Shown: positions 1 to 5,920 of the stretch, one piece after another
How positions within the stretch are numbered: the stretch's first letter is position 1
Layout of the letters: each line of letters begins with the position of its first letter
NCBI GenBank assembly: GCA_025924845.1
Contig: JAICHN010000125.1
Location: 1 to 11,410 of the forward strand
DNA length: 11,410 bases
Source: Chloroflexota bacterium
GTDB taxonomy: Bacteria > Chloroflexota > UBA5177 > JANWHV01
Direction of reading: 5' to 3'
The notes under the pieces: model-generated
Seen by the model: the letters and a program-made list of their open reading frames with translations, nothing else
Database searches by the model: none
What the model was told of the DNA's origin: nothing
Translations under genes and position numbers: made by a program

Positions 1-1
1 C

Positions 2-466
2 CCCGATCTGTTCGTAGCACCCGAGGTGGAGGTCGGCCACGAGGAGCCGTATGAGGTGGAGGTAGTGGGCCGTCCGCCCGTCCTGGTGGTGGAGATTGCC
101 TCCAAGAAGACGGTGCGCCGGGACGTGGGACCCAAGCGGCACGCCTATGCGGAACTGGGGGTGGCGGAGTATCTCACCTTCGATCCGCGGCACGGCCAAG
201 GACTGGCCCTGCACGGCTACCGCCTGGCCGGTCAGGGGCGCTATCGCGAGATCCCGCGGACCGCGGAGGGGAGTCTGTGGTTGGAGAGCATCGGGCTGTG
301 GGTACGGGCCGAGGAGCCGATCAAGGCGCTGGATGGACCGCTGCTGCGGCTTTCCACCCGTACCGGCGAACGGCTGCTCCATAGTGACGAGGAAGCCGAG
401 GCGCGCGAGGCGGCGGAGGCCGAGATCGCCCGATTACAGTCACTGCTCGGTGAATCCGCACTCTAG
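2..466 (+). CDS. Uma2 family endonuclease-fold protein, 3' part (5' end outside window)
   Basis: The reading frame is open from base 2 and ends at TAG 464-466, giving 154 visible residues; the true start lies upstream of the window. It shows the Uma2 (DUF820) signature in order: PD at the first visible residues, the strand LVVEIAS (visible residues about 28-34, acidic E31), then RRDVGPKRHAYAELGVAEYLTFDP (40-62) with D41, K45 and Y49. This is the PD-(D/E)xK-like core of a family that is very abundant in cyanobacteria and Chloroflexota and whose cellular role is largely unknown. The last 25 residues are rich in Glu, Ala and Arg and look like a short helical or coiled-coil tail, as is common in the family. 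An ATG at 26 lies inside the conserved core and is not the start. No terminator is evident downstream. The family call is firm; actual nuclease activity is inferred. Confidence 0.85.
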   Translation, partial: PDLFVAPEVEVGHEEPYEVEVVGRPPVLVVEIASKKTVRRDVGPKRHAYAELGVAEYLTFDPRHGQGLALHGYRLAGQGRYREIPRTAEGSLWLESIGLWVRAEEPIKALDGPLLRLSTRTGERLLHSDEEAEAREAAEAEIARLQSLLGESAL

Positions 467-516
467 ATAGCGTCGTTGGGAAATATTGAGCCATAAGGCG
501 ATTGGTTTCCAGCGGC

Positions 517-611
517 ATGATGACGCGAAGATGCGCAGACTGTTGAAAGCCGCTGTGATTGGCGCGCGGACAGGATCGTTGCTCATCGCCCCATCCGCTC
601 GAAAGGAATAG
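517..611 (+). pseudogene. Broken export-signal-like leader upstream of the alpha/beta hydrolase
   Basis: From ATG 531 the frame reads MRRLLKAAVIGA..., 26 residues with a basic start, a hydrophobic stretch and a small-residue region, and stops at TAG 609-611. This frame is the same as that of the hydrolase at 618, only two codons further on. A second frame from ATG-ATG at 517/520 encodes MMTRR and then stops; one base of shift would join it to LLKAAVIGA, giving a twin-arginine-like TRR...LLKAA leader. My reading is that an exported ancestor lost its signal through a small indel plus an amber codon. A chance hydrophobic ORF, or a sequencing error, cannot be excluded. Confidence 0.45.
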
Positions 612-617
612 CCGGCC

Positions 618-1517
618 ATGCCGCAAGCCACAACGCAAACTTCAACCCGCGCGCGGCTCGCGCCCGTCTCCTCCGGCTATGCCGAGGTGAATGGCATCAA
701 GCTCTATCACGAGATCTACGGACAGGGTGCGCCGCTGGTCCTGCTGCACGGCGGCCTGATGACGATCGGCGAAATGTCGACGCTGATCGAGCCCTTGGCG
801 AAGACCTACAAGGTGATCGCGGTCGAACTGCAGGGACACGGGCGCACGGCGGACACCGACCGCCCCCTTTCTTTCGAGATCATGGGCGACGACATTGCCG
901 CGCTGCTTAACCAGATTAACATTTCTAAGGCCGACATCGTCGGCTTATCGCTCGGCGCCGCGGTCGGCCTGCGCACCGCCATCCAGCATCCGGAAAAGGT
1001 CCGCAGGCTCGTCGTCATCTCCAGCCCTTACGCCAAGCGCGGCTGGTACCCCGAAGCGCGGGAAGGCATGGGAAATGTCAGCGCCGCCATGGCCGAAAAC
1101 ATGAGGCAGACACCTACCGGGAAATTCTCAGAGCAATGGCCCGAACCGCGGCGCTTCCCGCAATTCCTCGACAAGATGGGTAAGATGCTGGGCTCGTCCT
1201 ACGACTGGTCCGCCGATGTGAAAAAACTGCCCATGCCGGTGATGCTGGTCTTCACCGACAACGACTCGGTATCGCAGAACCACATTGCGGAGTTTTTCGC
1301 TCTGCTCGGCGGCGGCGTGAAGGAGCCCGGCCGGCAGAACACCAGGCTCTCGACGGCGCGGCTCGCGATCGTTCCCGGATACAGCCACTACAATTTCGTG
1401 AGCGCACCCGAACTTGCGCCGATCATCGATAAATACCTCGCCGATCCACTGACCAATACCCCCGCCGGCGCGGCGGGCGCCTCCCAGGCGGCGCCCGAAC
1501 GGACCAAGTCCAACTAG
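618..1517 (+). CDS. Alpha/beta hydrolase fold protein
   Basis: A 299-residue alpha/beta hydrolase of the large lipase/esterase/haloperoxidase-like group; the substrate cannot be told. Visible features are the oxyanion-hole HGG (44-46), the strand VIAVELQGHGRT (66-77), the nucleophile elbow GLSLG (109-113, Ser111), an acid at Asp214 or Asp216 in FTDNDS, and the general base His257 in GYSHYN. The catalytic triad is therefore complete. ATG 618 is preceded by AAAGGA (602-607) with 10 nt spacing. The N-terminus up to about residue 18 is polar, rich in Thr and Gln, and looks like the linker that follows a signal peptide; the C-terminal tail (Ala/Gly/Pro-rich, from about 280) also looks disordered. 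An in-frame leader lies just upstream behind an amber codon, so a cytoplasmic product is likely from this sequence. The protein style reminds me of proteobacterial homologues, which hints at transfer, but this was not measured. Confidence 0.9.
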   Translation: MPQATTQTSTRARLAPVSSGYAEVNGIKLYHEIYGQGAPLVLLHGGLMTIGEMSTLIEPLAKTYKVIAVELQGHGRTADTDRPLSFEIMGDDIAALLNQINISKADIVGLSLGAAVGLRTAIQHPEKVRRLVVISSPYAKRGWYPEAREGMGNVSAAMAENMRQTPTGKFSEQWPEPRRFPQFLDKMGKMLGSSYDWSADVKKLPMPVMLVFTDNDSVSQNHIAEFFALLGGGVKEPGRQNTRLSTARLAIVPGYSHYNFVSAPELAPIIDKYLADPLTNTPAGAAGASQAAPERTKSN

Positions 1518-1589
1518 GCTCGGACGTCTTTCGCGGCCTTCGGTTGAATACCCTCATTCATGACGACACTAGCCGGCGTTCGTGCTGAA

Positions 1590-1613
1590 CCGAGGGAAGG
1601 CGCTTCACCTCGG
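1590..1613. terminator. Possible terminator hairpin between convergent genes
   Basis: CCGAGGGAAG pairs with CTTC-A-CCTCGG around a GCG loop: 10 base pairs with one bulged A at 1607. It is followed on the plus strand by a weak pyrimidine stretch (ATTTCCCTT, 1619-1627). It lies in the gap between the hydrolase stop and the convergent aminotransferase stop. No long U-tract is present, so efficiency is uncertain. Confidence 0.4.
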
Positions 1614-1659
1614 GTCGCATTTCCCTTCCAGCCCTTTCGCACCAGGCCACGCCTACCCA

Positions 1660-2787
1660 TCAGCCGCTCAGTACGGCGCCCGCGCGCCGCAACTCGTCCT
1701 CCGTATTGTAGAAGTGTGGTGCGAAGCGCAGCGCCCCATTGCGGACTGAAGTCACGATCCCCGCATCGAGCAGTTTGGCGTGAGCAGCTTGCGGATCCGG
1801 TACCTCCACGATCACGATGCCGCTCCGGTGGGCAGGCTCCAGGTTGGAGCGAATGCGGAAACCGCGCTCCTGGAGATCGGCGATCAACAGGTCAGTGAGA
1901 GCCAGTACGCGTGCGCCGATCCATTCCGGCCCCGCTTCCAGAATCAAGCCCAGGGCGGCATCGAGCGCATGGATCCCCAGTAAATTGGGCGTACCGAGGT
2001 TGAATCGATCGGCCGTGGGGAGAAGCGTGAAGTTATAGTCCAGATAGTTCATGGCGTCGACGGTGCCGGAAGTGCCGACATAGGCGCCCAATTGCAGGGA
2101 ATCGATCAAAGCCTGGCGGCAATAGAGGAAGCCGCAGCCGGGGACGGCCAGCAGCCACTTCTGCCCACCGCAGGAGAGGAAGTCGATGTTGCAGGCTCGC
2201 ACATCGATGGGAAAGGCGCCCAGGGTCTGGATGCCGTCCACGACAAAAAAGATGCCTCGTTCGCGGCATAGCGTGCCCACGGCGGCGATATCGTTGCGGA
2301 AGCCGGTGGCGAACATGGCGGTGCTGATCGCGATCACGCGGGTATGCGGGTCGATACGCGCCTTGAGCGTCTCCAGGTCCAGGCCGCCATTGACTTGCGG
2401 CACCCACTTAACCAGAATGCCTTTGGGCGCCAGATTGAGCCAGGGATAGATCATGGCTGGATAATCACCGTCCAAAACCAGCACGTTATCGCCCGCGTGT
2501 AGGGGAAGGCTCTGGGCGGCGGTGTTGACTCCCATGGCGGTATTGAGCATGGGGACGATCTCGTCGGCCTCGGCGCCGATCAGCTGGGCCACGCGCTCCT
2601 TCAGGCGCTTGCTAACCCCGCCCAGCTGTGAGGGCCAGCGCTCGAATGGAACGCGCTGGGCAGCGTCCATGTAGGCGCGCAACGCCTCGGCTACCCTGGT
2701 ATTCAGGGGTGAGACCGCCGCGTGGTTGAAGTAGGCAAACTCGCGATGCATGGGAAACAGGTCACGCCAGGCCTGGAGATCGGCCAT
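1660..2787 (-). CDS. Class V aminotransferase-fold PLP enzyme (cysteine desulfurase-like, no catalytic Cys)
   Basis: A 375-residue fold-type I PLP enzyme of aminotransferase class V, related to cysteine desulfurases and isopenicillin-N-epimerase-like proteins. It opens with YFNHAAVSPL (19-28), as these enzymes do. The PLP-contacting VVDGIQTLGAFPIDV lies at 182-196, with Asp184 facing the pyridine nitrogen and Gln187. The Schiff-base lysine is Lys210 in CGGQKWLL. RFNLGTPN is at 261-268, and the C-terminal RNGALRFAPHFYNT (349-362) has the carboxylate-binding Arg354. The mobile-loop Cys of true cysteine desulfurases is absent, so a sulfur-transfer role is unlikely; substrate unknown. Start: the frame extends up to 2889, but ATG 2787 (or the adjacent ATG 2790) has GGGGTG just upstream and directly precedes the conserved region. 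A -10-like TATACT at 2845-2840 would put the transcript start below the upstream Met codons. Convergent with the hydrolase, divergent from the DinB-family gene. Confidence 0.88.
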   Translation of the reverse strand: MADLQAWRDLFPMHREFAYFNHAAVSPLNTRVAEALRAYMDAAQRVPFERWPSQLGGVSKRLKERVAQLIGAEADEIVPMLNTAMGVNTAAQSLPLHAGDNVLVLDGDYPAMIYPWLNLAPKGILVKWVPQVNGGLDLETLKARIDPHTRVIAISTAMFATGFRNDIAAVGTLCRERGIFFVVDGIQTLGAFPIDVRACNIDFLSCGGQKWLLAVPGCGFLYCRQALIDSLQLGAYVGTSGTVDAMNYLDYNFTLLPTADRFNLGTPNLLGIHALDAALGLILEAGPEWIGARVLALTDLLIADLQERGFRIRSNLEPAHRSGIVIVEVPDPQAAHAKLLDAGIVTSVRNGALRFAPHFYNTEDELRRAGAVLSG

Positions 2788-2839
2788 CATCTTCACCCCA
2801 CTTTCGGTCGCGTGCGAGGCACGCCGCTCGTATGGGCTC

Positions 2840-2847
2840 AGTATACT
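2840..2847. promoter_or_regulatory. Symmetric -10-like element AGTATACT shared by divergent genes
   Basis: The palindrome AGTATACT gives TATACT on both strands: 2842-2847 for the plus-strand DinB-family gene and 2845-2840 for the minus-strand aminotransferase. TATACT matches the sigma-70-type -10 consensus at five of six bases. Predicted leaders are about 80 nt (plus) and 45 nt (minus). No good -35 hexamer was found on either side, so this is a candidate only. Confidence 0.4.
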
Positions 2848-2935
2848 AAGCATGAGTGGACGATAGCCCCATCCGCCGGGGAGCGGCACGCCCGATGTGC
2901 CGTTCGACTCGGCAACCTATAGGAAAGCCGCCTTT

Positions 2936-3451
2936 ATGAACAGCCCGATTGCCGTCATTCGCTCCGTGCTTGCCGTAACCCCCGCGCGCTGGACCGCCCT
3001 GGCCACGTCGCTGCCCGAGGATCTGTTCAAACGTCCGCCCGCTCCCGGCGAGTGGTCGGCCTTGCAGTGCCTGCACCACATGCTGGCGATCGAGCATGAT
3101 GTCTTCCTGGCCCGTATGAACAACCTGCTGGCGGGCCAGGATTTCGCTGCCTACGATCCGGACGCGGCGGGCGCTACCCAGTCCGGCGGTAAGCCGGCGA
3201 CGGTCGCGGCCGACTTCGCCGCCAAGCGCGCCGAGACGCTGATTGCCCTGGAGCGGGTGACGGAAGCGGAACTGGGTCGAACTGCTCGCCATGCCGAATT
3301 GGGCCAGGTGACGCTCGGCCAGCTCTTGCACGAATGGGCGGCCCATGACTTGATGCATACCGTGCAGGGCGAGCAAGCGCTGATGCAGCCTTTCATCGCC
3401 GAATGCGGCCCCTGGCAAAGCTATTTTACTGACCACCTTGCCCACGCATAG
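2936..3451 (+). CDS. DinB family (DfsB/YfiT-like) four-helix-bundle metalloprotein
   Basis: A 171-residue protein of the DinB/YfiT superfamily, which includes putative metal-dependent transferases and thiol-S-transferases and is not DNA polymerase IV. The diagnostic parts are the PAPGEWSALQCLHHM segment (35-49), with the first metal histidine in the His47/His48 pair, and HEWAAHDLMHTVQ (132-144), with His137 and His141 forming the H-x3-H of the third helix. Together these make the usual three-His site. The C-terminal PWQSYFTDHLAH is typical of the family. Start: an ATG-like frame extends to 2897, but ATG 2936 has AGGAAAG at 2921-2927 with 8 nt spacing and matches the usual family length. The next gene begins 12 nt after its stop, so the two are probably co-transcribed. 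Reaction unknown; bacillithiol-, mycothiol- or other thiol-linked chemistry is known for some relatives. Confidence 0.85.
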   Translation: MNSPIAVIRSVLAVTPARWTALATSLPEDLFKRPPAPGEWSALQCLHHMLAIEHDVFLARMNNLLAGQDFAAYDPDAAGATQSGGKPATVAADFAAKRAETLIALERVTEAELGRTARHAELGQVTLGQLLHEWAAHDLMHTVQGEQALMQPFIAECGPWQSYFTDHLAHA

Positions 3452-3463
3452 GGAGCGAGTGCC

Positions 3464-4510
3464 ATGCATCTGTGGGGACGGGATTACACGCGCGACGCCC
3501 TGCTGCGCCGAGTGGGACGGCTGGAGCAAGTGGGAGGCGTTGACGCGGTGGTGCTGGACGACGGGCCGGAGCGACCCGTTCGCGCCCTCCACTTTACCGG
3601 CGCCGCCGGCCTGAGTTGTACCGTGCTGCCCGACCGGGGGATGGATATCTCCGCCCTGGCCTGGCATGGTATCCCCCTTTCCTGGCTCAACAACGTGGGA
3701 CGCACGGCGCCCGGTCTGGCCATGAAGAACGACGCGGGCTTTGGGCGTCACTTCTTCGGGGGCATGCTTACCACATGCGGCCTCACCAATTTCGGCCCGG
3801 GCGGTGAAGAGGGCGGGGAGCAGCTCTCCATGCATGGGCTGGCCACCTATCTTCCCGCCTCCCAGGTAGCCTGGGGCGAGCGCTGGGAGGGCGATCGTTG
3901 CATTCTGTTCGCCCGCGGCATTACCCGCCAGGCACGGTTGTTCGGGGAGGATCTAACCCTCCGCCGCGAACTCTCCATGGATCTCGATGGGGCTACCTTC
4001 ACCGTAGAGGATGTGGTGAAGAACGAGGGCTGGGCGCCCAGCCCGCATATGATCCTCTATCACTGCAACATAGGGTTCCCTTTGCTGGACGAGGGCGCCC
4101 AACTGCATGGGCGCTTCGCCTCCCTGACCCCTCGCGACGATGAGGCCGCGCGCGGCCTGGCCGGATTCGCCCGCATGGAAGGCCCCCAGGCCGGATTTCA
4201 CGAGCAGGTGTTCATCACCGCGCCCGAAGCCGACGAAGCCGGCGAGCGCCAGGTGACGTTGTGGAATGCGGCCCTGGCGGGCGGTCTTGGTCTTCGTCTA
4301 CACTGGGATGCCAAGACGTTGCCCTGGATGTTCGCCTGGCGGCAATTCGGCGAGGGCGCCTATGTGCTGGGTCTGGAACCGGCCAATTGTTCGGTGATTA
4401 CCGGCAGGGCGGACGCGCGGGCCAACGGAACGCTGCCGTTCCTCGCCCCCCAGGAGGAGCGTCGGTACCGGCTGCGATTTACGGTCGTCACTGAACCGGG
4501 TTTCTCTTGA
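3464..4510 (+). CDS. DUF4432 / aldose 1-epimerase-like protein
   Basis: A 348-residue protein that fits DUF4432, a branch of the galactose-mutarotase-like beta-sandwich superfamily. Recognisable parts are the VLPDRGMDISALAWHGIPL segment (54-72), FFGGMLTTCGLTNFG (97-111), a Leu-Ser-Met-His-Gly with His124, ILYHCNIGFPLLDEG (197-211) with His200, and GLEPANCSVITGR (303-315). His124, His200 and Glu305 fall where mutarotases keep the substrate-binding and catalytic histidines and the general base, so a sugar epimerase or isomerase role is plausible; the substrate is unknown. ATG 3464 follows GGGAGC (3452-3457). It lies directly behind the DinB-family gene. Its TGA overlaps a promoter-like TTGACG for the next gene. 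No signal peptide, so presumably cytoplasmic. Confidence 0.82.
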   Translation: MHLWGRDYTRDALLRRVGRLEQVGGVDAVVLDDGPERPVRALHFTGAAGLSCTVLPDRGMDISALAWHGIPLSWLNNVGRTAPGLAMKNDAGFGRHFFGGMLTTCGLTNFGPGGEEGGEQLSMHGLATYLPASQVAWGERWEGDRCILFARGITRQARLFGEDLTLRRELSMDLDGATFTVEDVVKNEGWAPSPHMILYHCNIGFPLLDEGAQLHGRFASLTPRDDEAARGLAGFARMEGPQAGFHEQVFITAPEADEAGERQVTLWNAALAGGLGLRLHWDAKTLPWMFAWRQFGEGAYVLGLEPANCSVITGRADARANGTLPFLAPQEERRYRLRFTVVTEPGFS

Positions 4511-4535
4511 CGTCACACCACCCCTGGGTTATGTT
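4507..4535 (+). promoter_or_regulatory. Candidate sigma-70-type promoter for the Fe-S carrier gene
   Basis: TTGACG (4507-4512, five of six to TTGACA), a 17-nt spacer, then TATGTT (4530-4535, four of six to TATAAT). The -35 overlaps the stop codon of the preceding gene. Predicted transcript start is near 4542, about 60 nt before the ATG. This suggests the Fe-S carrier has its own promoter. Confidence 0.45.
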
Positions 4536-4539
4536 GTCT

Positions 4540-4556
4540 TCAGACAAGTCGTCTGA
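4540..4556. promoter_or_regulatory. Inverted repeat TCAGAC-N5-GTCTGA at the predicted transcript start
   Basis: Six-base arms TCAGAC and GTCTGA flank AAGTC. An overlapping GTCT-TC-AGAC (4536-4545) shares the left arm. The position, just after the candidate -10, is where a repressor would block initiation. It does not resemble the IdeR/DtxR or Fur boxes that I know. It could equally be a short RNA hairpin in the leader. Confidence 0.35.
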
Positions 4557-4603
4557 CTCAGCCCATCAGGTGGCGCCCTAAAGGGCACGAAAGGTATGCC
4601 GGC

Positions 4604-5005
4604 ATGATCAGTGTCAAAGAGTTAAACGTCGTACAGACCCCGCCGGTGGTGACGCTATCCGCCAAGGCGGCGGAGATGGTACGCGATATTCTGGCCAAGG
4701 AAGATAATGACCAACTTGCGCTCCGCGTCTACGTGGCGGGCGGCGGTTGCTCGGGCCTCCAGTATGGGATGGCGCTTGACGATCCGTCCGAGGAGGATGT
4801 CACGATTGACTATGGCGGAATCCGCGTGGTGATCGATAACGAGAGCCTCCGCTTTATCGAAGGCTCGGAGATCGACTACGTGGACAGCTTGATGGGAGCC
4901 GGGTTCACGGTGAATAACCCGAACGCGGTGTCTTCTTGCGGCTGCGGCCACTCCTTCCGCACCGAAGAGGAGAGCGGATCCGCTCGCGGTTGCGGCTGCC
5001 ACTAA
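4604..5005 (+). CDS. A-type iron-sulfur cluster carrier (IscA/ErpA/SufA family)
   Basis: A 133-residue HesB/IscA-family protein that accepts Fe-S clusters or iron and passes them to apo-enzymes. The three family cysteines are all present: Cys49 in AGGGCSGLQYGM, and Cys112 and Cys114 in VSSCGCGHSF. VTLSAKAAEMVRDIL (16-30), the LRVYVAGGGCSG strand and the LMGAGFTVNNPNA segment are canonical. It is longer than the usual 105-120 residues: after the CGCG motif a charged linker (EEESGSARG) leads to a second CGC at 130-132 and a terminal His. Subtype cannot be fixed; ErpA-like is my preference. ATG 4604 has GAAAGG at 4589-4594 with 9 nt spacing. No isc or suf partners are next to it, so it is a stand-alone gene, with its own promoter-like sequence and a strong terminator. 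Confidence 0.93.
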   Translation: MISVKELNVVQTPPVVTLSAKAAEMVRDILAKEDNDQLALRVYVAGGGCSGLQYGMALDDPSEEDVTIDYGGIRVVIDNESLRFIEGSEIDYVDSLMGAGFTVNNPNAVSSCGCGHSFRTEEESGSARGCGCH

Positions 5006-5019
5006 CCACAATCACGAAG

Positions 5020-5071
5020 TAAACGAGCAAAAGCCCCGGCGATGTGGATCGCCGGGGCTTTTGCTCGTTTA
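5020..5071. terminator. Perfect bidirectional intrinsic terminator
   Basis: 24-base arms (5020-5043 and 5048-5071) pair without mismatch around a GTGG loop. The GC core (GCCCCGGCGAT) is flanked by AAAA on the left and TTTT on the right inside the stem, giving U-rich 3' arms on both strands. It starts 14 nt after the Fe-S carrier stop, and its right end includes the TAA of the convergent PPOX gene, so it serves both genes. Confidence 0.92.
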
Positions 5072-5587
5072 TGGAGCGAAGTCCCAACGCAGCGCGCTTT
5101 GCGGAAAATCCTTCTCGCCCCAGGTGAAGGCGGTGCGCGGCCGTAAGCGGTAGACCACCTGAGCGGCATCGGTAGTGTTGGGACGGAACTGGTACTTGGC
5201 ATGGTAGGCATCGGCGAAGCGATCCAGTACTGCCCGATCGCTCACTTCCTCCACCACGCCTTCGAGAATCACCACATCGTCGCCACTCTCCAGATGCGCC
5301 GCCACGGAAGGATTGGCGGCCAGGTTGCGCGCCTTGCGCGAGTTTCGCCCAGTGGCGAAATAGAGCGCGTCATCTTGCCAAATGCCCCAGACCGGCATGG
5401 CATGGGGGCGCCCCTCGGGATGCGTGGTGCCGATCCAATAGTTGCGGGAAGGCGCCAGCCGATCCACGGCGCTGCTCCAGGAGCATTGGGCGGGGTCGAG
5501 ATCGGGACTGATCCCATAGTCGGCGCCCATGGCCGGACGGCTGGGGGTGGGATTGCTTCGCGTCGCGGTCTGATCGAGTGTATCCAT
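5069..5587 (-). CDS. Pyridoxamine 5'-phosphate oxidase-fold (PPOX) flavoprotein
   Basis: A 172-residue split-barrel protein of the PPOX/flavin-reductase-like superfamily, which binds FMN, F420 or haem. Seen are RNYWIGTTHPEGRPHAMPVWGIWQDDALYFATGRNSRKARNLAANPSVAAHLES (48-101): the first two strands, the cofactor-binding Arg/Lys-rich turn and the helix typical of general-stress or F420-linked PPOX proteins. VVILEGVVEEVSD and a C-terminal YRLRPRTAFTWGE strand follow. The frame runs up to 5677, but ATG 5587 has GAGGGAGGGA just upstream, and a -10-like TATACT at 5620-5615 excludes the longer start; the extra residues would also overlap the tRNA gene. The first 30 residues are variable and Pro/Ser-rich. 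Whether the cofactor is FMN or F420 cannot be decided. A tRNA gene lies 80 nt upstream on the same strand. Confidence 0.87.
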   Translation of the reverse strand: MDTLDQTATRSNPTPSRPAMGADYGISPDLDPAQCSWSSAVDRLAPSRNYWIGTTHPEGRPHAMPVWGIWQDDALYFATGRNSRKARNLAANPSVAAHLESGDDVVILEGVVEEVSDRAVLDRFADAYHAKYQFRPNTTDAAQVVYRLRPRTAFTWGEKDFPQSALRWDFAP

Positions 5588-5614
5588 GGTCCCTCCCTCT
5601 ACTATTTCATAGAC

Positions 5615-5620
5615 AGTATA
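5615..5620 (-). promoter_or_regulatory. -10-like TATACT for the PPOX gene
   Basis: TATACT read on the minus strand, 27 nt upstream of the ATG and its strong ribosome site. No convincing -35 was found 16-18 nt further up. Same hexamer as at 2842 and 9809. Confidence 0.4.
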
Positions 5621-5667
5621 GAAAACCAGTGCATTGGCGTCCCTTGTTGTCCTATCTTTTACATTCG

Positions 5668-5752
5668 CACCGGGCACGGGACTCGAACCCGTACGGCCTG
5701 CTAGGCCACGACGCCCTCAACGCCGCCTGTCTTCCTGTTCCAGCAGCCCAGT
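5668..5752 (-). tRNA. tRNA-Leu(GAG), class II
   Basis: The 85-nt minus-strand sequence folds fully. Acceptor ACTGGGC (5752-5746) pairs with GCCCGGT (5675-5669) with one G-U. U8 and G9 follow. The D-arm is CTG-GAACAGGAAGA-CAG, carrying the GGAA..GG.AGAC pattern of leucine tRNAs. The anticodon arm CGGCG-TTGAGGG-CGTCG gives anticodon GAG (5718-5716), reading CUC and CUU. The long variable arm is GGCCT-AGC-AGGCC, and the T-arm ACGGG-TTCGAGT-CCCGT is standard. CCA is not encoded. Oddities: the discriminator base is G where bacterial tRNA-Leu normally has A73, and the first pair is A1-U72. G73 is more usual in tRNA-Ser, but a serine anticodon would break two anticodon-stem pairs. Real and functional is likely; a drifted or specialised copy is possible. 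Confidence 0.85.
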
Positions 5753-5859
5753 AGATGTGTATCGCCGCCTGACGTGGGTCATGTGGTCCGCGGTTTTCCC
5801 CGGATCCTCCTTTCTCGATCCAGCCTGGGTAATGGGTGGTAGTTGGGACACAAAACAGA
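5753..5859. other. Intergenic stretch upstream of the tRNA
   Basis: No supported gene. It should hold the tRNA promoter on the minus strand, but I find no convincing -35/-10 pair. Confidence 0.5.
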
Positions 5860-5896
5860 ACGGGGGCGTGGTCCCTAATCTGGACCACGCCCCCGT
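5860..5896 (-). terminator. Strong hairpin, likely minus-strand terminator
   Basis: Perfect 15-base arms (5860-5874 and 5882-5896; core GGGGGCGTGGTCC) with a 7-nt loop CTAATCT. On the minus strand it is followed by TCTGTTTTGTG, a short U-rich tract; the plus-strand side (GTGGGTTGCCTTTGG) is poorer. It lies about 25 nt past the stop of a small minus-strand ORF and about 260 nt past the EamA exporter stop, so it may end that transcript before the tRNA. Confidence 0.65.
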
Positions 5897-5920
5897 GTGG
5901 GTTGCCTTTGGTTTGGCTCG

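Noticed and set aside
2..466. Uma2 protein as part of a defence system
   Set aside because: Uma2 genes are widespread singletons in such genomes and no partner is visible; the upstream side is outside the window.
2936..3451. DinB as a translesion DNA polymerase linked to alkA and nfo
   Set aside because: The DinB/YfiT superfamily is a small metalloprotein fold unrelated to polymerase IV.
2846..3835. 329-codon minus-strand ORF
   Set aside because: It is a mirror of the DinB-family and DUF4432 genes, both well supported; its translation shows no domain.
4596..4607. Three-codon ORF ATG CCG GCA TGA overlapping the Fe-S carrier start
   Set aside because: The ribosome site lies 1 nt from this ATG but 9 nt from 4604, so it is probably not translated.
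5668..5752. Reading the tRNA as tRNA-Ser(TGA), which would fit G73
   Set aside because: That shift gives two mismatches in the anticodon stem; the Leu(GAG) alignment pairs all five and the D-arm is leucine-like.
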